In this document: in pieces, positions 1 through 8,682 of the stretch
Numbering within the stretch: the first letter of the stretch is position 1
How the letters are laid out: every line of letters begins with the position of its first letter
NCBI GenBank assembly: GCA_934668765.1
Contig: CAKUOH010000016.1
Location: 1 to 48,666 of the forward strand
Source of the DNA: an uncultured Helicobacteraceae bacterium
Lineage (GTDB): Bacteria; Campylobacterota; Campylobacteria; Campylobacterales; Helicobacteraceae
Length of the DNA stretch: 48,666 nt
Direction: 5' to 3'
Position numbers and translations under genes: made by a program
Notes under the pieces: generated by a model
Seen by the model: the letters and a program-made list of their open reading frames with translations, nothing else
Told to the model about the DNA's origin: nothing
Databases searched by the model: none

Positions 1-112
1 TGCGATTTCGCAGATTTGCCAAATCGCCACAAGGCACGGACACAAAGTCCGCTATCCTTGTGTCGATTCGACAAAAACTACAAAAGCCACACCGCAATAA
101 CTTCGATTGTGT
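1..112 (-). repeat. Repeat E copy E1, cut by the window edge
   Basis: Outer arms 22-34 and 56-68 (13 bp, one mismatch); inner stem CGGAC (37-41) / GTCCG (47-51). Read on the minus strand it starts CACAATCGAAGTTATTGCGG and ends in GCGAAATCGCA at the window edge, as in E7. Much of it is translated in the first gene. Confidence 0.8.
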
Positions 113-2099
113 TAAAGGTGAATCTAATCATAATTTGTCATTGCGAGAATCTGCGACTTTTGACAAAGTTGCAGATTCGTGGCAATCCGCAGGATTTGTG
201 AGCAAAGCAAAACAGCTATCCAAAAATTCCCCTCCCTTGCGGAGAGTTTCGCATTTGATTCCCCCTCCCTTGCGGAGGGGGTTAGGGGGTGGGTATGATT
301 ATCGCCAAATCTCTATTTACGCCATTGTTTGCATTGCATTTCTAATATGCGTTTTTAATCCTTATCAGCTTTATAGCACGGATATTACGCAATTTGATTC
401 GACTCAAACGATTGCGACTTTAAGTGCGCTATTTGGCGTATTTGTGCTAATTAGCTTTATTGCAATTTATCTCATTAGTTTTATCTCTAAACGATTCGCC
501 AAAATCACTGCATTTGCGTTTTCTCTAGTATTTTTCATTGGGCTAATTGATAGCTTTATTTTGGTGGGCGATTATGGTGCGATGGACCATTTTATTTTAC
601 AAAAACCACCTGAAAAAGATTTTATGCCAATAGTAGAATACTTTTGTGTCTTACTAGCTGGAAGCGTGCTGGTGTTTTTTATATTTAAAAAATTACTTCG
701 TGCCACACAAATTATCTTTATAACACTTTTTGTCGTGAGTGGGGTTAATGTATTTCAAATCATTGATAAACAATTAGATTTTTCGACCATTCATTTGCCT
801 TATGAAGATGAACTATTTTCCTACTCTAAAAATGACAAAAATATCGTGGTTATTGTGCTTGATATGTTTTCTGGCTCACATACGCCATATATTTTAGAGC
901 AATTCCCAGAGTTTAAAACGCAATTAGACGGATTTACGCTATTTCCAAATGCGATTAGCACGACAAATTCAACCGTTCATAGTATGGCGACTTTGATTGG
1001 TGGAGAGCATTATGCTACATACAATATGAATAAACGAAAGCTAAATCTAATAGATGAAATCGATAAAGCATTTATAGATACCACCAATGCCTTTGCGCAA
1101 GATAATTTTAGTGTGGCTATGATGGCATTTGTAGGCACAAATGTCGCCAATCTCAAACCAAAACTACATAATGAAATCTTTGCGCTAGATTCTTATAGTG
1201 AGGCGTTTTTAAATTATTATGTCAATGGAGAAAATCTAACTCAAAGCATTGAAATAAATAATGCAAAAAATGCCAAATTGATTAGCTTCGGGGTATTTAA
1301 ATTTGCCCCAAAAGTGCTACATTATGAGATTTATAGAAATGGTGCGTGGTTATCTCACGCTGATACGGATGTATTATTCGCACTTGATTCAATTAAAAAT
1401 AGTGCGAGTTTTTATGCTTCAACGCATATTTTAAATACTAATGCCACTAAACCCACATTCAAATTTTTACATTCAATGATGACACACTTGCCTTATGGAA
1501 TGTATTTTAATGGCAAAGAATGCAAATTCTTTGATAATAAAAGCGCGTGGAATGACTATCCACACAATGTAAAAATGTATTATCCATACAAATGGCGCGA
1601 AAAGAATTTTTATCAGCATTTTGATACAGAAACCTGTGCTCTGAAATATCTAAGCGATTATATCCAATCACTTAAAAAACTTGGAATCTATGACAATACG
1701 CAGATTTTTGTAGTGAGCGACCATAGTGGCAATGACAATATAAACATTCCTGTTTTAGACAAAGATGATTCGCGCCCTGATACGCTTTTGCTATTCAAAG
1801 ATTTTGGTGCAAAAGGTTTGTTAAAAATCGATAATCGCCTTATGGCAAATTATGATATTGTAAGTATATTTTGCGAAAACTTGCCAAATGGCTGCCCAAA
1901 TGTGCCGCCAAATATTTTAAAAAATTATCCGCAAAATAGAGAGCTGATTCACACAATCCCATCTGCGTGGCAGTTAGAAGGGCATAAAAAAAATGAGTGG
2001 TATATCACAAAAGCCTACAAAGTCAAAGACAATATCTATGATGAAAAAAAATGGATAGACATTAGCGATGAATCTTATGGCATTGTGAATGTGAAGTAA
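60..2099 (+). CDS. Membrane sulfatase-fold phospho-group transferase (LTA synthase/EptA-like), 5' end uncertain
   Basis: Alkaline-phosphatase-fold protein anchored in the inner membrane; relatives move phosphoethanolamine or phosphoglycerol onto lipid A or surface glycans. About five hydrophobic segments lie between residues 82 and 230. The periplasmic catalytic domain follows, with metal-binding Asp in VVIVLDMFSG (about residue 265), a Ser/Thr-rich nucleophile region STTNSTVHSMATLIGG (about 301-316) and the metal motif VVSDHSGND (about 551). A GTG at 60 is the first start seen, but the frame is open to the left window edge, so the true start may lie outside. Residues 1 to about 79 are translated repeats (E, B, D, C), so they are either an insertion or a replaced N-terminus. 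The next gene begins 12 bp downstream and belongs to a choline-phosphate pathway, which suggests a role in surface decoration. The exact substrate is unknown. Confidence 0.7.
   Translation: MSIRQKLQKPHRNNFDCVKGESNHNLSLRESATFDKVADSWQSAGFVSKAKQLSKNSPPLRRVSHLIPPPLRRGLGGGYDYRQISIYAIVCIAFLICVFNPYQLYSTDITQFDSTQTIATLSALFGVFVLISFIAIYLISFISKRFAKITAFAFSLVFFIGLIDSFILVGDYGAMDHFILQKPPEKDFMPIVEYFCVLLAGSVLVFFIFKKLLRATQIIFITLFVVSGVNVFQIIDKQLDFSTIHLPYEDELFSYSKNDKNIVVIVLDMFSGSHTPYILEQFPEFKTQLDGFTLFPNAISTTNSTVHSMATLIGGEHYATYNMNKRKLNLIDEIDKAFIDTTNAFAQDNFSVAMMAFVGTNVANLKPKLHNEIFALDSYSEAFLNYYVNGENLTQSIEINNAKNAKLISFGVFKFAPKVLHYEIYRNGAWLSHADTDVLFALDSIKNSASFYASTHILNTNATKPTFKFLHSMMTHLPYGMYFNGKECKFFDNKSAWNDYPHNVKMYYPYKWREKNFYQHFDTETCALKYLSDYIQSLKKLGIYDNTQIFVVSDHSGNDNINIPVLDKDDSRPDTLLLFKDFGAKGLLKIDNRLMANYDIVSIFCENLPNGCPNVPPNILKNYPQNRELIHTIPSAWQLEGHKKNEWYITKAYKVKDNIYDEKKWIDISDESYGIVNVK
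136..189. repeat. Repeat B copy (inverse)
   Basis: TGTCATTGCGAG...GTGGCAATCC, longer in the centre than other copies. Translated within the first gene. Confidence 0.7.
180..229. repeat. Repeat D copy
   Basis: TGGCAATCCGCAGGATTTGT and the following 30 bases recur nearly unchanged, inverted, at 40500-40549. Links B to C. Confidence 0.8.
227..293. repeat. Repeat C copies
   Basis: Two tandem copies of CCCTCCCTTGCGGAG, the second continuing GGGGTTAGGGGGTGGGT. Translated as PPLRR and PPPLRRGLGGG in the first gene. Confidence 0.85.
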
Positions 2100-2111
2100 A
2101 TTTGGAGTAAA

Positions 2112-3656
2112 ATGCAAGCAATCATCTTGTGCGCTGGGCTTGGCACTCGTCTAACGCCTATCACGCTAAATAAGCCAAAGCCATTGCTTGAGATTCGCGG
2201 AAAAAGCATTTTGGAAAATACCATTTTGCATTTGCATAGCGCAAATATTACAGATATTATCGTGGTGTGTGGATATAAGGCAGAGATTTTTGCACCACTA
2301 GCAAAAAAGCTAAATTTTAAGCAAGTGATTTTCCCGCATTTTGCTACCAAAAATAGTGTGGCAAGTCTAAAATTTGTGAGCGATTTTATCACCAAAGGGA
2401 CACTAATCTTAAATGGTGATTTGTTTATCACACAGGATTTCACGCCATATTTGCACTTTGGATTGTCGCAGTTTTTGGGGCAGGAAATGAATCAAGGCAC
2501 ATTTTGGGGCTATATCACCGATGAAAATGCAAAATTGCTAGATATTGACACAAATGCGACAAGCGGATTTGGCGATGGGATAGCATTTTTTGATAATGGA
2601 GCAGATTTGGACATTATCAAAGATTCGCTAAATAAATGCGATGATACGCAGTATTGGGAATCGTGCATTTTGGACATTTTGAATAAAATCAATTTTTACG
2701 CATTTAAATCACCACAAACATTTTACATAGAAATTGATTCGATTCAAGACGCACTAAATGCAAACTTGCTCACACCGCAAGAAATCGCCATTCAATGCGC
2801 AAGCGACAATAAAGCCACGCGCTTAAAAGGCATAACAAATATAAATTATCAAATAAATTTTAATGGCACACAAAAAGTCTTGCGAATCCCAAGTGCAGGG
2901 ACGGAAAAATGTATCGATAGAAGCGTTGAAAGACGCGTTTTGGAGCTAATCACACCGCTAAATTTAACGCCAAAAAACGACTTTTATGCAAACGATATAA
3001 AAATGAGTGATTTTTTGGGCGAGTTTAGAAGTGCGGAATTTAGCGATATAAATGACAAATTTTTACGCGAAGTAGTAGCGCAAATAAAAAAACTCCACGC
3101 CATAAAATACGACAAAAATCTAAATATCCCACGCATTACAATGCAAAGTGAAATCCAAAAATATGAGAATCTTTGTAAATTCCCGCTTACCACGCCAAAA
3201 GAGCATAAGATTTTGCTAGATATTGCAAGGGAAATGGATAAAAGCGAGTTTGTGCTATGCCATAGAGATTTGCAACTACCAAATATTATGATAAAAGATG
3301 GCAATTCGACTCTTGCGCAACCTTCGCGGGAGCTTGAAAAAAACAATAGCGCAAACGCACAAACAATCCCGCAAAAGCACCAAAGAGACACTGCGATTAA
3401 ATTTGTTGATTTTGAATATGCTGGTTTTAGCCCTGTGGCTTGGGAGCTTGGCAATTTTAGCGCGGAATTGCTTTTGGATAAATCGCAAGTGCAAAATTTA
3501 GCGCAAATCTATGGCGACATAAGCGAAATTGAGATTATTAAAGGGCAGTTACTCTCAAATTATATTTGGGCGTTATGGAGCTGGATATACAACAGAATCG
3601 ACTTGGGGCGGGATTATTTGGCGCGATTTGATAAGAATTTAAAGGATTTGTTATGA
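2112..3656 (+). CDS. Bifunctional nucleotidyltransferase / choline kinase (LicC-LicA-type fusion)
   Basis: Residues 1 to about 230 are a nucleotidyltransferase with the signature GLGTRL and KPKPLLEI near the N-terminus, as in LicC (CTP:phosphocholine cytidylyltransferase). Residues about 235-514 are a choline/ethanolamine-kinase fold: a GITNINYQI nucleotide loop, catalytic LCHRDLQLPN (about 381-390) and metal-binding VDFEYAG (about 431). The fusion would phosphorylate choline (or ethanolamine) and activate it as a CDP derivative. A polar stretch of about 30 residues between the two kinase motifs (nt 3297-3395) is longer than usual and may be a decayed repeat insertion. The stop overlaps the next start as ATGA, so expression is probably coupled to the LicB-like permease. 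No LicD transferase is visible; it may lie to the left, or the sulfatase-fold protein may do the transfer (inference). Confidence 0.8.
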   Translation: MQAIILCAGLGTRLTPITLNKPKPLLEIRGKSILENTILHLHSANITDIIVVCGYKAEIFAPLAKKLNFKQVIFPHFATKNSVASLKFVSDFITKGTLILNGDLFITQDFTPYLHFGLSQFLGQEMNQGTFWGYITDENAKLLDIDTNATSGFGDGIAFFDNGADLDIIKDSLNKCDDTQYWESCILDILNKINFYAFKSPQTFYIEIDSIQDALNANLLTPQEIAIQCASDNKATRLKGITNINYQINFNGTQKVLRIPSAGTEKCIDRSVERRVLELITPLNLTPKNDFYANDIKMSDFLGEFRSAEFSDINDKFLREVVAQIKKLHAIKYDKNLNIPRITMQSEIQKYENLCKFPLTTPKEHKILLDIAREMDKSEFVLCHRDLQLPNIMIKDGNSTLAQPSRELEKNNSANAQTIPQKHQRDTAIKFVDFEYAGFSPVAWELGNFSAELLLDKSQVQNLAQIYGDISEIEIIKGQLLSNYIWALWSWIYNRIDLGRDYLARFDKNLKDLL

Positions 3657-4546
3657 GATTGTTTGAAATATGCAATAAAGAGCATAAGCTAGGACACGCT
3701 CTTGCATTGGGCAGTGTTTTTATTTGGTCTAGTCTTTATGTGAGCGTGAAAATCTTGCTAGAAGTGTTTAATCCGCTTGAATTGCTCTTTTTACAATCTA
3801 TTTTGGGATATATTATTTTATGGATTGCCAAACCAAAAATTTTCAAAATTTCATTAAATAATGAAATCTTTTTCGCGCTTTGTGGGCTTTTTGGCATTAC
3901 GATTTATAATCTCTTTTTAAATCTTGCAATGGAGAAAACCCTTGCGTCAAATGTCAGCGTCATCATTACCACCGCGCCGTTATTTGCTGGGATTTTTAGC
4001 TTTTGTTTTAAGCTAGAAAAGCCATATTTGAATTTCTTTTTAGGCTTTGTGATTTCTATCGTGGGTGTGTATTTGCTAAGTTTTAATGAAGCGTTAAAAA
4101 TAAATCCATTAGGCGATATTTTGGCTATTATTTCTGCGGCTGGCTGGGGTGCGTATGCGGTGCTTGTAGCAAGAGTGATGAATCTAAAATATGATATTTT
4201 TCTAACCACGCGTAGAATCTTGTTTTGGGGGATTATTTTTATAATTCCTAGTTTTTTATGGCTAGATTTTGCGCCGAATCTATCCGCGCTAAAAGAGCCA
4301 AAAATCGCGCTAAATTTGTTTTTTGTCGCTCTTTTTGCAAGTGCGCTATGCTTCATAATGTGGAATAAAGCGACAAATCTAATCGGCGTTGTGCGAACTA
4401 ATATCTATGTCTATCTCACGCCTGTTTTTACCATAATCGCATCGATTGTAGTGCTAGATGAGAGGCTTAGTCTTGTGGCTTGTTTGGGCGTGGGCTTGGT
4501 ATTGCTTGGCGTAATAGTTGCCGAATCACGCTCCAAATCACGCTAA
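3653..4546 (+). CDS. EamA/DMT-family permease, LicB-like (choline uptake candidate)
   Basis: A 297-residue protein with about ten hydrophobic helices in two EamA repeats, the first starting at LALGSVFIWSSLYVSVKIL and the second after LGDILAIISAAGWGAYAV. This is the drug/metabolite transporter layout. The start overlaps the stop of the LicC-LicA fusion by 4 nt, and LicB permeases that import choline are classically encoded beside licA and licC. Choline is therefore the likely substrate by context; the sequence alone would also allow another small metabolite. It ends convergent with cysE. Confidence 0.75.
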   Translation: MRLFEICNKEHKLGHALALGSVFIWSSLYVSVKILLEVFNPLELLFLQSILGYIILWIAKPKIFKISLNNEIFFALCGLFGITIYNLFLNLAMEKTLASNVSVIITTAPLFAGIFSFCFKLEKPYLNFFLGFVISIVGVYLLSFNEALKINPLGDILAIISAAGWGAYAVLVARVMNLKYDIFLTTRRILFWGIIFIIPSFLWLDFAPNLSALKEPKIALNLFFVALFASALCFIMWNKATNLIGVVRTNIYVYLTPVFTIIASIVVLDERLSLVACLGVGLVLLGVIVAESRSKSR

Positions 4547-4675
4547 AATCCTAAAAATTTTTGTTGCAAAATTAGCAAAAGCACGATAATTCCGCCCTGC
4601 CCTACTCTACTAAAAAGCTTTATACGGCGAATCTTTGGATTTTTTGGGTTTGCATTATTTCACACATTGCGGAAT

Positions 4676-5389
4676 CTATGCGTCTTTTATCGTTTTTATA
4701 AAAGATTCATAGAATTTATCCAACTTTTCTTGCTCGGCTTCTAACTTGTCTAAATCCTTGCAGTCGCGCTTTATACGGCATTCTAATAGCTCGATTTTTT
4801 TAAGCAGATAATTAAACATTTGCGCTTCAATGTCGGGCAGTTTGTTTTGTGCGCTAGATTCGCGCTCACGCCCTTTTTGGATAATTTTGGCTGGGATTCC
4901 TATGGCTGTGGCATCGGGCGGAATATCCTTTATTACCACAGAATTTGCGCCGATTTTGGCGTTTGCGCCGATTGTGATATTGCCTAGTATTTTCGCTCCC
5001 GCACCGATAACTACGCCATTTTCAATGGTGGGGTGGCGTTTGACTTTTTCTAGGCTCACGCCTCCCAAAGTCGCGCCTTGATAAATCGTAATATCATCTT
5101 TTAAAATTGCAGTCTCGCCGATTACAACGCCAACTCCGTGGTCGATAAATACGCGTCTGCCGATGATTGCCGCTGGGTGAATGTCGATATTTGCCACAAA
5201 CTGCACGAATCCCATAATGATTCGCGCAAAAACTTTGAATCCAAGATTGTAAAGTTTATGTGCCACACGATGATTTACAATCGCAAATAGCCCCGGATAG
5301 TTAAAAAATAGCTCAATATTTGAGCTAAACGCAGGGTCGCGTGTCCGCACCGTGCGAAAGTCCTCTTTGATAAGGCTAAAAATATTCAT
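4676..5389 (-). CDS. cysE: Serine O-acetyltransferase
   Basis: Makes O-acetylserine from serine and acetyl-CoA, the first step of cysteine synthesis, in the cytoplasm. The short N-terminal helical region is followed by a left-handed beta helix of hexapeptide repeats containing DIHPAAIIGRRVFIDHG, GVVIGETA and YQGATLGGVS, the hallmark of CysE. At 237 residues it is the short type without the long N-terminal extension of enterobacteria. The start is an ATG after a weak purine-rich stretch. The C-terminal 50 residues are charged and helical. It lies downstream of speA, separated by two B repeats, so it may have its own promoter. Confidence 0.93.
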   Translation of the reverse strand: MNIFSLIKEDFRTVRTRDPAFSSNIELFFNYPGLFAIVNHRVAHKLYNLGFKVFARIIMGFVQFVANIDIHPAAIIGRRVFIDHGVGVVIGETAILKDDITIYQGATLGGVSLEKVKRHPTIENGVVIGAGAKILGNITIGANAKIGANSVVIKDIPPDATAIGIPAKIIQKGRERESSAQNKLPDIEAQMFNYLLKKIELLECRIKRDCKDLDKLEAEQEKLDKFYESFIKTIKDA

Positions 5390-5415
5390 ATTTTCTCACT
5401 TTTAAATTTTTGTTT

Positions 5416-5453
5416 GGATTGCTTTGATTTGTAAAGCAAATCTCGCAATGACG
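5416..5453. repeat. Repeat B copy
   Basis: Begins GGATTGC and ends GCAATGACG. Its centre is a hairpin, GATTTG / CAAATC, around a 5-nt loop. It lies in the cysE-speA gap. Confidence 0.8.
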
Positions 5454-5470
5454 AATCTGGCGTGTATTTT

Positions 5471-5518
5471 GGATTGCTTCATTGCACTCGCTTCGCTTCG
5501 TGCACCTCGCAATGACGA
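5471..5518. repeat. Repeat B copy abutting the speA stop codon
   Basis: Begins GGATTGC and ends GCAATGACG; the centre holds an inverted GCAC/GTGC pair. It ends two bases before the speA stop codon (5521-5523 on the minus strand). Confidence 0.8.
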
Positions 5519-5520
5519 AT

Positions 5521-7368
5521 CTACTTCGCACCAATCGTCCTTAAATAGCCATTTTCGCTAAGCATTATGTAAAGCTGTCCCAAAATCTCTTTGCGCTCAT
5601 CTTCGTTTAAAAATTCGCTCTCATCAATCCTTTGGCGCAAGATTCGCTCAATGTCCTTTGTATCATAGTCCAAATCATCAAGCACATCTAATATATTTTG
5701 CGCTGGGAGCAGGTTTTGGATTGAATATCCGCTATCCTCATCATCGTCCAAAATCACGCTAAATTCCGTAGGGTGCGTGAAAAGATTATGCTTCATTCCA
5801 AGCACCTCTTGATACGCGCCCACAAGGAAAAATCCCAAAAAATATTCCTCTTTTTTTATATCTACATCGTGCAAAAATAGTGGCATATTTTTATCAAAGC
5901 CAATCTCGCCATCGCTATCGCAGGTTATATCCCATAGACTTGCACTTCGTGTAGGGCGCGTATTTAGCTTATCAAGTGGCATTACAGGAAAATGCTGTCC
6001 TAACCCCCAATTATCAGGCAAACTTTGAAAAAAGCTACAATTTAGCAAATATCGCTCTTGAATCTCATCTTGGATGCGCAAAATCTCATTTTGATTTTTG
6101 TGCTTTAAGATACGAATGACTTTTTTAATAATCAAATGCACCAAAATCTCGGCATTGCTTCTATCCTGCAAGTCGATATAGCCCAACTCAAAAAGCGTAA
6201 GCAAGGATTCCAAATGATCTAAGCTATCGTGCAAATACTCCATTGCGTGTCGCTCATCTATGCTATTATGCAAGTCTAGTAATTCATCAATTAGCTTTGG
6301 ATTCTTATCTTTTTTAAGTTTTAACGCCTGCTCGTCATACTCTTGGCTAAAAAGCTCTAACACAGGCGCGACTAGCACGGCGTGGCTAGCAGCGATATAT
6401 CGCCCTGATTCGATGAAAATATCTGGTTCGCGCTCTTTTTTATTTTTTGCAATCTCTTTTAGCGAAAACACCACATCGCCACTAAATTCATCAAGCGTAT
6501 AATTGCGATTGTTTAGCCCTTCGTGTTGTGTGTATTCTACCGCTAGTCCTCCGCCGATATTTACGATATTTAGGCTTTCACAGCCCATTTTGCGAAGCTC
6601 AGCGTAAATATTCCCCGCCTCTCTTAGTGCCTTTTTAAGTGGCGAAATATCACTAATCTGTGAGCCGATATGAAAGTGTATCATCGAAAATTGCGCAATA
6701 AGTTTGGATTTTTTAAGTAAATTCACTGCTTCTAAAAGCTCCGTTGAAGTTAGCCCAAATTTGGCATTTATCCCACCAGATTTTGCCCAAATCCCGCTCC
6801 CCATCGAATGCAGTCGAATCCGAATGCCGATATTTGGATATGGCGCACCCATTTCCTTTGCCACCTCGATAATCGTTTGCAATTCATTTAGCCCTTCAAT
6901 AGTTAGCGTGATATTATGTCCCATATTTGACGCGATAAAGCCCAAATTTATCATTTCTTTGTCTTTAAAGCCATTTACCGTTATGGGAGAGCCAAGATTC
7001 GTATAAGCCATCGCCACAATTAGCTCCGCCTTACTCCCTGCTTCTAATCCGTAATCCTTATCGATTGACGCCTCCACAAGTGGCAGGACAAAATTTGGAA
7101 ATTGATTGACTTTAAGGGGAAAAACTGCCTTAAATGCGCCCTTATATTTATACTGCTTAATGGAGCTTTTAAATGAGCTAAATAGCTTATTTAGCTGCTT
7201 TTTGATTAAATGTGGGAAGCGAATAAGAAGCGGACCTCTATATCCGTCATCGCGTATTTTTCGCACTATGTCAATAATGGCAATGTCTCTATTTTCCTCT
7301 AATTTTACCTTGCCATCTTCGATGACAAAATCATCTCTGCTCCAAAATTTTATCCCATAGTCAAACAT
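5521..7368 (-). CDS. speA: Biosynthetic arginine decarboxylase
   Basis: PLP-dependent (alanine-racemase fold) decarboxylase that turns arginine into agmatine, the first step of the agmatine route to polyamines. The PLP lysine is in FKAVFPLKVNQ (about residue 86). HFHIGSQ and the glycine-rich NIGGGLAVEY phosphate-binding segment follow, as in SpeA. It is 615 residues from the ATG at 7368. An in-frame TTG at 7377 is possible, but AAGGA lies directly against that TTG and sits 9 nt before the ATG, so I chose the ATG. A TATAAT box lies at 7404-7409. The stop codon sits against a B repeat. Confidence 0.95.
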   Translation of the reverse strand: MFDYGIKFWSRDDFVIEDGKVKLEENRDIAIIDIVRKIRDDGYRGPLLIRFPHLIKKQLNKLFSSFKSSIKQYKYKGAFKAVFPLKVNQFPNFVLPLVEASIDKDYGLEAGSKAELIVAMAYTNLGSPITVNGFKDKEMINLGFIASNMGHNITLTIEGLNELQTIIEVAKEMGAPYPNIGIRIRLHSMGSGIWAKSGGINAKFGLTSTELLEAVNLLKKSKLIAQFSMIHFHIGSQISDISPLKKALREAGNIYAELRKMGCESLNIVNIGGGLAVEYTQHEGLNNRNYTLDEFSGDVVFSLKEIAKNKKEREPDIFIESGRYIAASHAVLVAPVLELFSQEYDEQALKLKKDKNPKLIDELLDLHNSIDERHAMEYLHDSLDHLESLLTLFELGYIDLQDRSNAEILVHLIIKKVIRILKHKNQNEILRIQDEIQERYLLNCSFFQSLPDNWGLGQHFPVMPLDKLNTRPTRSASLWDITCDSDGEIGFDKNMPLFLHDVDIKKEEYFLGFFLVGAYQEVLGMKHNLFTHPTEFSVILDDDEDSGYSIQNLLPAQNILDVLDDLDYDTKDIERILRQRIDESEFLNEDERKEILGQLYIMLSENGYLRTIGAK

Positions 7369-7403
7369 TTCACACAATCCTTGTGATTAAAATAAAAAGC
7401 AAA

Positions 7404-7409
7404 ATTATA
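7404..7409 (-). promoter_or_regulatory. -10 box upstream of speA
   Basis: TATAAT on the minus strand in the divergent speA/ybeY gap, 36 bp from the chosen speA start. No clear -35 is visible, which is usual in this group. Confidence 0.5.
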
Positions 7410-7462
7410 GCATTTTATGATAAAATTTTGCGATTTTTAAAACGCAAATTTAAGGCGACAAA

Positions 7463-7900
7463 ATGATTTTTTTTGACAATCGCACGGATTTTGAAATAGG
7501 TGGCAATATTTTGACACTACTTGAATCTATCGCGTGTAGCGTTACAAATCGCGATATTGAGTTTTTGCTTGTTAGCGATGATGAGATTTGTGCGCTGAAT
7601 GCGGAGTTTTTGGGAAAAGATTATGCAACCGATGTGCTTTCTTTTCCGCTTGATTTAAGCGAAACAGATTCTATGCACTTGCCACTAGGTAGCATTGTCA
7701 TATCGCTTGAAATGGCACAACGCGTGGCAGATTCGCATAATCATTCATTGCAGAGCGAACTAGCGATTTTATTTACACACGGACTTTTGCATCTTTTGGG
7801 CTACGACCACGAGAGCGACAGCGGGGAGCATCGCGTAAGAGAGCGCGAGATTTTGGCGCGATTTGGGATAGAAACCACGCTAATTTCACGCAATTCATAA
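7463..7900 (+). CDS. ybeY: Endoribonuclease YbeY (rRNA maturation factor)
   Basis: Zinc-dependent single-strand endoribonuclease involved in 16S rRNA 3'-end processing and ribosome quality control. The metal site HGLLHLLGYDHESDSGEH matches H-x3-H-x5-H, near the C-terminus as expected in this 145-residue protein. DYATDVLSFPL is the other family signature. It is divergent from speA, with an AAGG sequence before the ATG. Confidence 0.95.
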   Translation: MIFFDNRTDFEIGGNILTLLESIACSVTNRDIEFLLVSDDEICALNAEFLGKDYATDVLSFPLDLSETDSMHLPLGSIVISLEMAQRVADSHNHSLQSELAILFTHGLLHLLGYDHESDSGEHRVREREILARFGIETTLISRNS

Positions 7901-7908
7901 AATTTTGC

Positions 7909-7914
7909 TATAAT
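7909..7914 (+). promoter_or_regulatory. -10 box upstream of cmoA
   Basis: TATAAT in the context TTTTGCTATAATCGC, starting 9 bp after the ybeY stop and about 37 bp before the cmoA start. Confidence 0.5.
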
Positions 7915-7950
7915 CGCACCAAAAATTTTTAAGGTAGATTCGCGTAAAAA

Positions 7951-8667
7951 ATGCAAAAAGATAGTATTTTTAAAAATGATTTTGGGGCAAAATTCTCTTT
8001 CAATAAAGAAGTTGCGAGTGTGTTTGATGATATGTTGCCCCGCTCTGTGCCTTACTATAACGAAAATATTGCGTTAATTGCCGAGCTACTTGAAGGGCGC
8101 AGGGCGATTTGTGATTTGGGTTGCTCTACGGGGAATCTTTTGCTTTATTTGGCACAAAAATTCCCACAGAGCACACTTTTTGGGGTGGATAATTCCGCGC
8201 CAATGTTAGACATCGCAAGGGCAAAAGCAAATGCCTATGGTGCGAAAATTGACTTTATAAAAGCAGATATTTTGGATTTTGATTTTCAAGTGTCGCAAAA
8301 AGACGAATTTGACGCCATTATCACAAACTACACTATGCAATTTATCCGCCCACAAAAGCGCGAATCTTTATGCAAAAAGATTCACAATTCCTTGCAAAAA
8401 AATGGTATTTTTATAATGAGCGAAAAGCTGGTGTGCGAGGATAAATGGCTAGATAAGCGACTAATTGACATTTATCACGCATTTAAGGCACAAAATGGCT
8501 ACTCCAAAACCGAGATTAGCAAAAAGCGCGAGGCACTAGAAAATATCCTAATCCCTTTTAGTCAAAATGAAAATATCGCAATGCTAGAATGCGCGGGATT
8601 TCGTGCAGTTGAGGTTGTGTTTCGCTTTGGTAATTTTGCTACTTTTATCGCACTAAAAGGCGAGTGA
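7951..8667 (+). CDS. cmoA: Carboxy-S-adenosyl-L-methionine synthase
   Basis: Converts SAM and prephenate to carboxy-SAM, used with CmoB to form 5-oxyacetyl-uridine at tRNA wobble positions. The N-terminal FSFNKEVASVFDDMLPRSVP motif is diagnostic of CmoA. A class I methyltransferase fold follows: ICDLGCSTGN (SAM loop), FGVDNSAPML and ITNYTMQFI. Its 238 residues are normal for the family. A -10 box lies upstream, and dapE starts 15 bp downstream. CmoB is not in the window. Confidence 0.9.
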   Translation: MQKDSIFKNDFGAKFSFNKEVASVFDDMLPRSVPYYNENIALIAELLEGRRAICDLGCSTGNLLLYLAQKFPQSTLFGVDNSAPMLDIARAKANAYGAKIDFIKADILDFDFQVSQKDEFDAIITNYTMQFIRPQKRESLCKKIHNSLQKNGIFIMSEKLVCEDKWLDKRLIDIYHAFKAQNGYSKTEISKKREALENILIPFSQNENIAMLECAGFRAVEVVFRFGNFATFIALKGE

Positions 8668-8682
8668 TTTTTGGAGTCGCAA

